The notes under the pieces are model-generated. The model ran no database searches. It was not told where the DNA came from and saw nothing but the letters and a program-made list of their open reading frames with translations. DNA of 9,431 nt. Source: CAZJQT01 sp964548655 (GTDB taxonomy: Bacteria; Patescibacteriota; Saccharimonadia; Saccharimonadales; CAZJQT01). Both the position numbers and the translations under genes were made by a program. Below are positions 1 to 6,171 of the stretch, in pieces (position 1 is the first letter of the stretch; each line of letters begins with the position of its first letter). Location: positions 1-9,431 of the forward strand of contig CAZJQT010000019.1 in the NCBI GenBank assembly GCA_964548655.1, in the 5' to 3' direction.

Positions 1-99
1 TTAGTCTTTGTAAGGGGTGCCCGTTTGGTCCGCACAAGGTGCCAAGCGGGAGGATTGTTCCCCAAACTGCTTAATTTGTTACTAGAGGAGCATAACAGA
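1..99. other. Non-coding or gene-tail segment able to fold; no confident gene
   Basis: No recognisable gene lies here. A 9-bp stem can form between 20-28 (CCCGTTTGG) and 42-50 (CCAAGCGGG), with one G-U pair and a 13-nt loop. GTTTGG at 23-28 could instead pair with CCAAAC at 62-67, so two folds exclude each other. TAAG (11-14) can close on CTTA (70-73). There is no U-run after the stem, so it is not a classical terminator. Frame 1 is open from base 1 to the TGA at 139-141, but the peptide matches nothing I know. The segment could be the 3' end of an upstream gene or a structured RNA. A GAGGAG motif sits at 85-90. Confidence 0.3.
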
Positions 100-128
100 T
101 TGACACTTGTTTGGCAACACCGTATAAT
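100..128 (+). promoter_or_regulatory. Perfect consensus sigma-70-type promoter of rpmE
   Basis: TTGACA at 100-105 and TATAAT at 123-128 are separated by exactly 17 bases, which is the ideal housekeeping promoter. The usual start point, about 7 bases after the -10 box, falls at 134-136. That is 2-4 bases before the rpmE ATG at 138, so the transcript would be leaderless or nearly so. Chance occurrence of both perfect hexamers at optimal spacing directly before a ribosomal protein gene is very unlikely. Confidence 0.85.
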
Positions 129-137
129 GGCCGAGTT

Positions 138-479
138 ATGAAGAAAGACCTTCACCCATCTGACTACCGGCCAGTCGTGTTTCAAGACCTCAACAACAAT
201 ACGACTTTTTTGACACGCTCAACAGTTGCCACTGAGGAAACCATTAAATTGGATGGTGTTGAATACCCGCTAGTCAAAGTTCACATATCGTCTGCCTCAC
301 ACCCCTTCTTTACCGGTCAAGAGAAATTGGTTGATATTGAGGGTCGCGTCGATAAGTTCAAGGCTCGCCAAGAAGCTGCCAATGCCCGTAAAGAGGCTAT
401 GAGCCAAGCCGCCAACAAAAAGACTAAGCGAGTGGCTGCCAAGACTGCTAAAGCCGAAGAAAAAGCTAACGCTAAGTAA
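138..479 (+). CDS. rpmE: 50S ribosomal protein L31, cysteine-free (type B)
   Basis: L31 is a small protein of the large ribosomal subunit near the subunit bridge and central protuberance. Residues 1-76 match the L31 core: the start MKKDLHPSDYRPVVFQD, then EYPLVKVHISSASHPFFTG, then EGRVDKF. No CxxC zinc ligands are present, which marks the type B (zinc-independent) form. Residues 77-113 form a lysine- and alanine-rich tail beyond the usual 80-90 residues, probably disordered and RNA-binding. I chose ATG 138 (113 aa) because family similarity begins there. The in-frame TTG at 111 would lie inside the promoter spacer. No Shine-Dalgarno sequence is positioned for 138, consistent with leaderless translation. 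The gene is monocistronic, with its own promoter and terminator. Confidence 0.93.
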   Translation: MKKDLHPSDYRPVVFQDLNNNTTFLTRSTVATEETIKLDGVEYPLVKVHISSASHPFFTGQEKLVDIEGRVDKFKARQEAANARKEAMSQAANKKTKRVAAKTAKAEEKANAK

Positions 480-491
480 CTACGATTTCAT

Positions 492-527
492 AAAACACCA
501 GGAACATAAGTTGAACCTGGTGTTTTT
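492..527 (+). terminator. Intrinsic terminator after rpmE
   Basis: AAAACACCAGG (492-502) pairs perfectly over 11 bp with CCTGGTGTTTT (516-526), and the T-run at 523-527 follows. The 13-nt loop can add an AAC/GTT pair. It begins 13 bases after the rpmE stop and separates rpmE from prfA. Confidence 0.85.
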
Positions 528-542
528 CTATATATAAGCTTA

Positions 543-555
543 TATACTGGAGTGA
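543..555 (+). promoter_or_regulatory. Overlapping -10-like box and Shine-Dalgarno before prfA
   Basis: TATACT at 543-548 is a one-mismatch -10 box ending 10 bases before the prfA ATG. GGAGTGA at 549-555 is a well-placed ribosome binding site (GGAG ends 6 bases before ATG). Both cannot serve the same transcript, because a start near 555 would remove the GGAG. No good -35 sits 16-18 bases upstream of TATACT, and that stretch overlaps the rpmE terminator. An alternative promoter is TTGAAC (511-516), 16 bases, TATAAG (533-538), which would keep the ribosome binding site. Confidence 0.4.
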
Positions 556-558
556 GCC

Positions 559-1614
559 ATGAGCAACAAAGAACAAGAATTGAGGCAAGAGCTAGAACAG
601 CTGCAAGCTAAGTTACAAGATGCGGCCATCTTTAGCACGCCCGAATATCCCAAACTGGCAAAACGACTTAGTTATTTGCAAGAAACTTTGACGTTGTTTG
701 ATGAAAAAGCCCGTCTAAAAACAGTTTATGATGAAGCTAAAGAGCTAGTTATGGGCGGTGATGAACTGGCTGAACTGGCGCAACAGGAATTAGATGAAAC
801 CGACGATAAAATACAGGCGATCGAAACTCAGCTGCAAGAACAACTAACTCCCAAAGACCCCAATGACGAACGCGACTCAATTATTGAAATTCGGGCGGCG
901 GCAGGTGGCGATGAAGCTAGCTTGTTTGCTGGTGAGCTATACAAAATGTACGTCCGCTGGGCCGAAACGCACAACTACAAAACTGAACTTATCAGTGAAA
1001 GCCCAAGCGAGGCTGGTGGTTTTAAAGAAGTTATTTTTGCTGTTCAAGGCAGTGAGGCCTACAAAAACCTCAAATTTGAAGCTGGTGTACACCGCGTTCA
1101 ACGCGTGCCAGTAACCGAAAGCCAAGGTCGTATCCACACCAGCACGGTCACAGTCGCCGTCATGCCCGAAGCCGAAGAGACTGATGTCGAGATCAAAGAT
1201 TCTGATCTAAGAATTGATGTTTTTCGCTCTGGTGGTCATGGTGGCCAGTCTGTTAACACAACTGACTCAGCGGTACGTATTACTCACTTGCCTACTGGTT
1301 TGGTTGTAGCTAACCAGGATGAAAAATCGCAGATAAAGAACAAAGCCAAAGCCATGAGCGTACTCCGAGCACGTTTGCTACAGATGAAGATTGACGAAGA
1401 AGCCAAACAGTTAAGTGATGCGCGCAAGAAATTAATTGGCACTGGTGATAGATCCGAAAAAATCCGCACCTACAATTTCCCTCAGGACCGTATAACCGAT
1501 CACCGTATTGGTTATAGCCGCAGTAATATCCCTGGTGCCCTAAATGGCGAGATCGACGACATCATCGAAGCGCTGCAGGCTTACGAGCACCAGTTACTAA
1601 ATAATGAAAATTGA
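559..1614 (+). CDS. prfA: Peptide chain release factor 1 (RF1)
   Basis: RF1 recognises UAA and UAG in the ribosomal A site and triggers peptide release. The 351-aa length fits the family (about 360). The N-terminal coiled-coil domain spans roughly residues 1-100. The RF hallmark AAAGGDEASLFAGEL lies at 113-127. The stop-codon tripeptide is P184-V185-T186, within PVTESQGRIHTS; this PxT form identifies RF1, since RF2 has SPF. The catalytic GGQ is at 228-230 within SGGHGGQSVN. ATG 559 is fixed by an in-frame TGA at 553-555 and has a GGAG site. The stop is TGA, which RF1 does not read, so an RF2 or equivalent must exist elsewhere. The last 11 bases overlap prmC, giving a translationally coupled pair. 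Confidence 0.97.
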   Translation: MSNKEQELRQELEQLQAKLQDAAIFSTPEYPKLAKRLSYLQETLTLFDEKARLKTVYDEAKELVMGGDELAELAQQELDETDDKIQAIETQLQEQLTPKDPNDERDSIIEIRAAAGGDEASLFAGELYKMYVRWAETHNYKTELISESPSEAGGFKEVIFAVQGSEAYKNLKFEAGVHRVQRVPVTESQGRIHTSTVTVAVMPEAEETDVEIKDSDLRIDVFRSGGHGGQSVNTTDSAVRITHLPTGLVVANQDEKSQIKNKAKAMSVLRARLLQMKIDEEAKQLSDARKKLIGTGDRSEKIRTYNFPQDRITDHRIGYSRSNIPGALNGEIDDIIEALQAYEHQLLNNEN

Positions 1615-2413
1615 AACTTGGCTTAAAAAATCTGAGTATCAACTAGAACAGGCTGGGGTTGGAACAGCCCGTTTAGACGCATTAGTAGTGCTAGAGGACA
1701 GATTGCATAAAGACAAATCTTATCTGTTAGCACATCAAGAAATTATTATTCCCGATAAAACATTGGCCGAGTTAGAAAAATTTATCCAAAGGCGCACAAA
1801 CCACGAACCACTGGCTTACATACGTGGTAAAACCGAGTTTTATGGCCGTGAGTTTGTTATTAACAAAAACGTTTTAGAGCCGCGGCCAGAGTCAGAAACC
1901 ATGATAGATTTATTGAAGTCTCTAAGCCTTGGCAAGACAGCACATATCGCTGATGTCGGCACAGGCTCTGGGGCGCTCGGCATAACAGCTGCTTTAGAAA
2001 TCCCTGGCAGCACGGTTGAATTGATTGATATTGATGACGACTGCCTAAAAGTCGCCAGACAAAACTGTATTTTGCATAAAGTCACGGCCCAGCTCTATAA
2101 GGCGGATTTAATCAGCAAAAAAACGCGTAACTACGACGTTATTTTGGCAAATATGCCTTATGTGCCAGATGACTACAACATTAATGAAGCGGCTGCTATG
2201 GAGCCCAAAATTGCTATTTTTGGTGGACCAGACGGCCTAGATATCTACAGAAAATTGTTTGCACAGATTGTTGAGTCTGAGCAAAAACCAGAGTTTGTTT
2301 TAACGGAATCTTTGCCCTTCCAACATTCGTCATTGGCTAAAATCGCCAAAGCCGGTAACTACCGACTAGCTAAGACTGAAGATTTCATTCAGCTGTTTGA
2401 AATTACTGAGTAG
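1604..2413 (+). CDS. prmC: Release factor glutamine methyltransferase PrmC (HemK family)
   Basis: PrmC transfers a methyl group from S-adenosylmethionine to the GGQ glutamine of release factors, raising termination efficiency. Its gene directly follows and overlaps its substrate gene prfA. At 269 aa it is slightly short for the family (about 275-290). Residues 1-90 form the N-terminal helical domain that binds the release factor (RRTNHEPLAYIRGKTEFYG at 63-81). Next come the family motif LEPRPESE (91-98), SAM motif I DVGTGSG (117-123), the acidic end of strand 2 IDIDDD (141-146), and EPKIAIFGGPDGLD (200-213). The catalytic NPPY motif reads NMPY at 183-186, a conservative variant that keeps Asn, the second Pro and Tyr. 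No Shine-Dalgarno is evident, so initiation probably relies on coupling to prfA. The 3' end overlaps the convergent htrA gene by 11 bp. Confidence 0.95.
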   Translation: MKIETWLKKSEYQLEQAGVGTARLDALVVLEDRLHKDKSYLLAHQEIIIPDKTLAELEKFIQRRTNHEPLAYIRGKTEFYGREFVINKNVLEPRPESETMIDLLKSLSLGKTAHIADVGTGSGALGITAALEIPGSTVELIDIDDDCLKVARQNCILHKVTAQLYKADLISKKTRNYDVILANMPYVPDDYNINEAAAMEPKIAIFGGPDGLDIYRKLFAQIVESEQKPEFVLTESLPFQHSSLAKIAKAGNYRLAKTEDFIQLFEITE

Positions 2414-3584
2414 GCGCGGCTTGCAGGGTCACAGAAACAGTTTGCTGTTTACCATCGCGCACGACAGTCAGACTAACATTGTCACCAACTGAAAAGCGAC
2501 CAAGCAGTGAGCTTAGACTGTTATTTTCATCCACGGCTGTATTGTTAACCTTAGTTATGATGTCTTTTTCTTTAAGGCCAGCTTTATCAGCCGGGCTGCC
2601 TGAGACAATCGATGACTGGCTGCCACCCGGAGCGATATAAGCCCCGCGTTTTACGCTCAAATTATATTGATAGGCAATATCGTCGGTTAGTGAAACATAA
2701 TGGACGCCCAGATATGGACGTTGGAATTTACCAGTTGCAACCACGCTCTTGATCAAACCTTTTAAGTCATTGGCTGGAATAGCGAAGCCGATGTTTTGGG
2801 CGTTGCCGGCAATGGCAGTATTCATACCGATAACTTCCCCGTTAACGTTTACTAAAGGTCCGCCTGAATTACCTTCATTGATAGCCGCATCGGTCTGGAA
2901 AAGGTCTTGCAGGTTTTCGGTGCTGGTTTGGTCACCAGCCTGAACGTCGCGGCCAAAACCGGAGATAATACCTGAAGTAACGGTGTTTCGGAACTGACCA
3001 AGAGCATTGCCAATGGCTACTACTTTGTCACCTACATTAACTAGGCTGGAATCACCTATTGCAGCCGGGGTAAGAGTTTTACCTTTTTTATCTTTAATTC
3101 GCAAAAATGCAACATCTAGCGGATCAGAATCATTAGTCTGGCCGACAACTTCTACGCTATCAAGCTTGGTGCCATCAGATAACGTTACGCTAACACTACT
3201 TGAACCAGCCGGCACAACGTGTCGGTTGGTCATGATCAGACCATCTGCACTTAAAATAATACCGGTCCCAGCGCTTTGCTGTTGTGACGGCTGAGCAAAG
3301 CCAAAGAGATCAGACTGAACCGATTGGCTGGTAACATTAACTGACACCACGCTGGGTCCAACTTTTTTAGCAATATCGCTGATCAATTGGCTTTCACTGC
3401 TGACAATTTGCTGGCTGGCTTTATTAATGCCGCTACCAGTCTGAAGATTGTGATTGGCTAGCCAGCCGCCGCCAAAGCCCGCTACCGCACACACCATCAC
3501 TAGAAGTATTTGGTTGGCAGCCTTGTGTTTATTTGGCGCCCATGGCAACACTTTTTTATTGTCATTACTCATTTGATCTGCCAC
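2403..3584 (-). CDS. htrA: HtrA/DegP-like membrane-anchored serine protease with one PDZ domain
   Basis: This is an S1C trypsin-like quality-control protease acting on misfolded proteins outside the cytoplasmic membrane. The product is 393 aa from a GTG start at 3584-3582. A short cytoplasmic tail is followed by a membrane anchor at about residues 25-42 (ILLVMVCAVAGFGGGW). The protease domain spans about 75-280, with triad His122 (TNRHVV), Asp157 (PLDVAFLRI) and Ser240 (GNSGGPL). A PDZ domain at about 290-389 includes YLGV and the AGLKEKDIITKVN stretch. The frame stays open to an ATG at 3662, but that start would overlap the upstream membrane gene by 44 bases. The GTG has a strong ribosome binding site 5 bases upstream; ATG 3572 (MSNDNKK) is a weaker alternative. 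It is probably cotranscribed with the two upstream genes. The symbol is by family; DegP/DegQ-type paralogues cannot be told apart here. Confidence 0.94.
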   Translation of the reverse strand: MADQMSNDNKKVLPWAPNKHKAANQILLVMVCAVAGFGGGWLANHNLQTGSGINKASQQIVSSESQLISDIAKKVGPSVVSVNVTSQSVQSDLFGFAQPSQQQSAGTGIILSADGLIMTNRHVVPAGSSSVSVTLSDGTKLDSVEVVGQTNDSDPLDVAFLRIKDKKGKTLTPAAIGDSSLVNVGDKVVAIGNALGQFRNTVTSGIISGFGRDVQAGDQTSTENLQDLFQTDAAINEGNSGGPLVNVNGEVIGMNTAIAGNAQNIGFAIPANDLKGLIKSVVATGKFQRPYLGVHYVSLTDDIAYQYNLSVKRGAYIAPGGSQSSIVSGSPADKAGLKEKDIITKVNNTAVDENNSLSSLLGRFSVGDNVSLTVVRDGKQQTVSVTLQAAPTQ

Positions 3585-3589
3585 TTTAA

Positions 3590-3597
3590 CCCCCTTT
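3590..3597 (-). promoter_or_regulatory. Ribosome binding site that decides the GTG start of htrA
   Basis: Read on the minus strand this is AAAGGGGG, then 5 bases, then GTG at 3584. Aligned with the ideal AAGGAGGT it pairs fully with the 16S tail if one G-U pair is allowed. The spacing suits the GTG and is too long (17 bases) for the ATG at 3572. It lies in the 34-base gap after the upstream membrane gene. Confidence 0.75.
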
Positions 3598-3618
3598 GCT
3601 TTAGATTTGCTTAAAATT

Positions 3619-4368
3619 CTAAATTGGGCGGTCACCCCAGTGCGAAAACACCAGAACAACAATTACCACGGCTATCATTATAAATATAATTTGCCGGCGC
3701 ATAAAAGTAGACAAACGATCGTTTTCATTTAAATAATACAAGCCGCCTAAACCGAAGCCGAGAACCGTTAAAAGAAGAGTTGGTTGGGCGACAACACTAT
3801 AAAAAATCAGCCAATGTCCGCTCAGCCACATCAGTCCAGCCGCAAAATAGCCCCAGGTTTGCGCAAATAAGGGCGTATAGGGTTCATCAAAACTAGACAA
3901 GTAGTGACGCGCCGTCAGATAGCAAATAGACCAACCCGCCAATACCAAGGTGGCCAGTGGTGCAGCCGGCCAACCAACAAATAGCGCCATTAGTGCATAA
4001 GTCTGGCCAACAATAGCCTGCAAAGATATGCTAAGCACGCTACGACCGGGTTTAATAGCTACTAACCAGACACCGTACAGAGCCGCCCAAGCTAGTTGGA
4101 AAGAAGCTTCAAAGCTGTGGGTCATAAAAACTATAGTGGCTAAACCGACCATAAGATCAACGGCGTTAGCCCTAATATTGGCAGGCCAAAAACGCGGCTT
4201 GACGGCGAGCATGCGCCATTTGCTAAGCAACAAGACTATGACAGCCAATTGAACAAAATGCATTCTGACCAGTACATATAAAAGTAATGGCAAAAAAGCA
4301 CTTATCAAGATATGTAAGATGTTAGCGAAACCCTTTTTGGGTTTCAGTTTGTCAATTATCGGTCTCAT
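3619..4368 (-). CDS. Polytopic membrane protein of unknown function
   Basis: I do not recognise this 249-aa protein. It is very hydrophobic, with about eight or nine likely membrane segments near residues 15-34, 38-49, 68-85, 88-105, 112-131, 135-153, 168-190, 196-213 and 226-242. Loops are short and carry positive clusters (RPIIDKLKPKKG at 2-13, KWRMLAVKPR at 50-59, MRRQ at 223-226). Tryptophans are common, and I see no nucleotide-binding, catalytic or metal-binding motif. The ATG at 4368 is fixed by an in-frame TGA two codons upstream (4377-4375). It sits between the LCP gene and htrA, all on the minus strand with gaps of 54 and 34 bases, so a role in envelope assembly or in helping a neighbour is plausible but unproven. 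A perfect TATAAT lies just upstream. Confidence 0.85.
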   Translation of the reverse strand: MRPIIDKLKPKKGFANILHILISAFLPLLLYVLVRMHFVQLAVIVLLLSKWRMLAVKPRFWPANIRANAVDLMVGLATIVFMTHSFEASFQLAWAALYGVWLVAIKPGRSVLSISLQAIVGQTYALMALFVGWPAAPLATLVLAGWSICYLTARHYLSSFDEPYTPLFAQTWGYFAAGLMWLSGHWLIFYSVVAQPTLLLTVLGFGLGGLYYLNENDRLSTFMRRQIIFIMIAVVIVVLVFSHWGDRPI

Positions 4369-4379
4369 GGATGCTCAAT

Positions 4380-4385
4380 ATTATA
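4380..4385 (-). promoter_or_regulatory. TATAAT -10 box just before the membrane-protein gene
   Basis: A perfect TATAAT (minus strand, 4385-4380) lies 11 bases before the ATG at 4368, so a transcript would start about 5 bases before the ATG. The -35 position at 16-18 bases is poor (TTTCTT-like). It may give an internal promoter for the membrane protein and htrA in addition to read-through from the LCP gene. Confidence 0.45.
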
Positions 4386-4422
4386 GCTTTAATACCTTTA
4401 TTAAGAAATTATGGCCTGGGCA

Positions 4423-6066
4423 TTAGGTTTGGTCAGACCCTAGGATGATAACAAAGTCAGCGTCACCAGGGTTTATAGAGTTATCGGGCAACGAATTAAC
4501 GGCTGTCAGGTTAAGGCGCTGTTCCAAATAGTGCTTAGTGTACTTCTTTTGCCCAGAACGTAAATCAACCAGTATGGTTTTGCTGTAGGTCTGAGTCGGT
4601 GCATTACCAACAGAAGTTACGTTGTAGCCATAAGATTTTAGTTCGTCCTGTTTTTTGGTGCCCAAACCGACTGTGGTCGTGCCATTTAAGATCATTATCT
4701 TGGCGTTTTCTTGGGCCAGGTAACTATCTTTCAAAGCATTACGGACATAGTTTTGAATCTCAGAAAAATCAGTTAAACCTTTGCGCGGACGCACAATTGA
4801 AAGACCATCTACATTATCGGTCGTCACAAAATTGTTCGGCGGGTCAGCCAAGCCAATTGAACCGATATTATTGATGTCTTTACCCAACTGATAGAGACGC
4901 ATCATTTCATTGGTGGTGAGATTGGCGCTGATATGATTGCCAAAATTATCTAAGAGTTGCGATACCTTCAGTGGGTTAGAGAATGTTCCTAGGCTAAACA
5001 CTTTGCTTTTAAGGGCAATAATCAACAGTCGCTGACGTTCAGTACGGTCAAAATCGCCGCGCTGACTGGTTTCTCTGGAACGGGCATAGAAGGTTGCTCG
5101 TTGGCCATCAAAATGCTGCTGACCGGCTTTAACGTCAAGTACGTAAGTTTTGTTGCGGATGTCATCCCACAAGACTTCGTGGACGGTGTTTTGCGGATCA
5201 ACGTTGATATCGACGCCACCGACTGTATTAACGGCTTGTTCAAAGCCGTGCGCATCTATCAGCACGTGGTAGTGAATCGGTATACCCATGTCTTTAGACA
5301 CTTCTTTTTCAACGGCGCTCAGACCATACTCGATGGCATCTTTTTCACTGTATTTCTTATAAAGGGCAGCGTATTTATTATTGGCGTAAACTGAGTTAAT
5401 CTTCATAAAACCAAAGCCATCTGGTTTGACCCAGAGATCGCGCGGGATACTGAGTAGTGCGGCTTGTTTCTGGACTGGGTCAATACTAGCGATCATCATC
5501 GTATCTGATAGATCGGGCGCCTGATGACCATCACCGCCAATCCCAAGCACCAATATGTTTACCCGGCCATCGCCCTCGCCTTTTAATTTGCTGGGGTCAA
5601 CGTTGGCCTGCAAGGCAGCTGCACCGCCTCCGCCGTGGAATACTTGGTGAAGTTTCCATATGCCCTTAGCAAACAAAAAGCCGACAATCAAAACGGCTGT
5701 TAGCCCAACCCCGATGCCACTACGCGCCGCTATTTTTTTCCAGTTACGTTTTTTCTTTTTTTTGGGTGCGGGTGCTAACGACAGATCAATTTTGCCATTT
5801 TTATCACGCTTGGGCTGCCTGTCTAGGCGTTGCCGGAGTGAAGATTCTATAACCGGCTGTCTAACCGAGTGAAAGCCATCGTCAGCCTTAAAATTGTCTA
5901 ACCTAGTGTGCGATAAAAACTGCTGGCCACGATCGGTGGCTTGCGAGGCAGAATTTGGCAAAGGTTGGCGCTGGCCATGATGAGACTGACGGCCAGTGTG
6001 TGCCACGAAACCATCAACTGACCTAATTGGCCTCTTCTGAGGTGGCTTCTTGCTATTATTTTCCAT
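4423..6066 (-). CDS. LytR-CpsA-Psr (LCP) family protein with LytR_C domain
   Basis: LCP proteins transfer glycopolymers from lipid carriers to peptidoglycan on the outer face of the membrane. The product is 547 aa. Residues 1-107 form an unusually long, polar Gln/Arg/Lys-rich cytoplasmic tail ending in PKKKKKR. The membrane anchor is at about 116-137 (SGIGVGLTAVLIVGFLF). The LCP domain spans about 165-355: ILVLGIGGDGHQAPDLSDTM with D188, SIPRDLW with R209, GGVDINVD (283-290), YARSR with R329 and R331, and GDFDRTERQR (337-346). These cover the acidic and arginine residues that bind the pyrophosphate of the substrate. The LytR_C domain runs at about 454-545, starting AKIMILNGTT. The start is fixed by an in-frame TAG three codons upstream (6075-6073). 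No Shine-Dalgarno is visible. It heads the minus-strand envelope block and diverges from lepB. Confidence 0.93.
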   Translation of the reverse strand: MENNSKKPPQKRPIRSVDGFVAHTGRQSHHGQRQPLPNSASQATDRGQQFLSHTRLDNFKADDGFHSVRQPVIESSLRQRLDRQPKRDKNGKIDLSLAPAPKKKKKRNWKKIAARSGIGVGLTAVLIVGFLFAKGIWKLHQVFHGGGGAAALQANVDPSKLKGEGDGRVNILVLGIGGDGHQAPDLSDTMMIASIDPVQKQAALLSIPRDLWVKPDGFGFMKINSVYANNKYAALYKKYSEKDAIEYGLSAVEKEVSKDMGIPIHYHVLIDAHGFEQAVNTVGGVDINVDPQNTVHEVLWDDIRNKTYVLDVKAGQQHFDGQRATFYARSRETSQRGDFDRTERQRLLIIALKSKVFSLGTFSNPLKVSQLLDNFGNHISANLTTNEMMRLYQLGKDINNIGSIGLADPPNNFVTTDNVDGLSIVRPRKGLTDFSEIQNYVRNALKDSYLAQENAKIMILNGTTTVGLGTKKQDELKSYGYNVTSVGNAPTQTYSKTILVDLRSGQKKYTKHYLEQRLNLTAVNSLPDNSINPGDADFVIILGSDQT

Positions 6067-6082
6067 ATTTAACTACCAAAAT

Positions 6083-6111
6083 AGTATAGCGGTAACGGCT
6101 TAAAATCTAAA
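6083..6111 (-). promoter_or_regulatory. Promoter of the LCP gene
   Basis: On the minus strand TTTAGA (6111-6106), 17 bases, then TATACT (6088-6083). The -35 matches four of six and the -10 five of six positions. The -10 ends 16 bases before the ATG at 6066, predicting a leader of roughly 9-11 bases without a Shine-Dalgarno. Confidence 0.6.
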
Positions 6112-6154
6112 AACATAAGTTTCATTTACGGTGTCTAAAAACTGCAAAATGGGT

Positions 6155-6160
6155 TATAGT
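6155..6160 (+). promoter_or_regulatory. -10 box of lepB
   Basis: TATAGT (five of six) ends 11 bases before the lepB ATG at 6172, so transcription would start about 5 bases before the ATG. The -35 position (TGTCTA at 6132-6137, 17 bases) is weak. The only polypurine complement nearby is on the other strand (CCTCCT at 6163-6168), so lepB has no ribosome binding site. Confidence 0.45.
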
Positions 6161-6171
6161 AGCCTCCTGTA

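Noticed and set aside
111..137. TTG start at 111 giving an L31 nine residues longer
   Set aside because: It lies within the promoter spacer, has no placed ribosome binding site, and L31 similarity begins at ATG 138.
559..1614. UGA reassigned to glycine as in Gracilibacteria or SR1
   Set aside because: TGA ends prfA and parA at the expected family lengths and no in-frame TGA occurs within any conserved gene.
3007..3294. 95-codon plus-strand open frame opposite htrA
   Set aside because: It lies wholly antisense to the conserved protease domain and shows no family features.
5101..5394. 97-codon plus-strand open frame opposite the LCP domain
   Set aside because: Shadow of a conserved coding region with no ribosome binding site or known motif.
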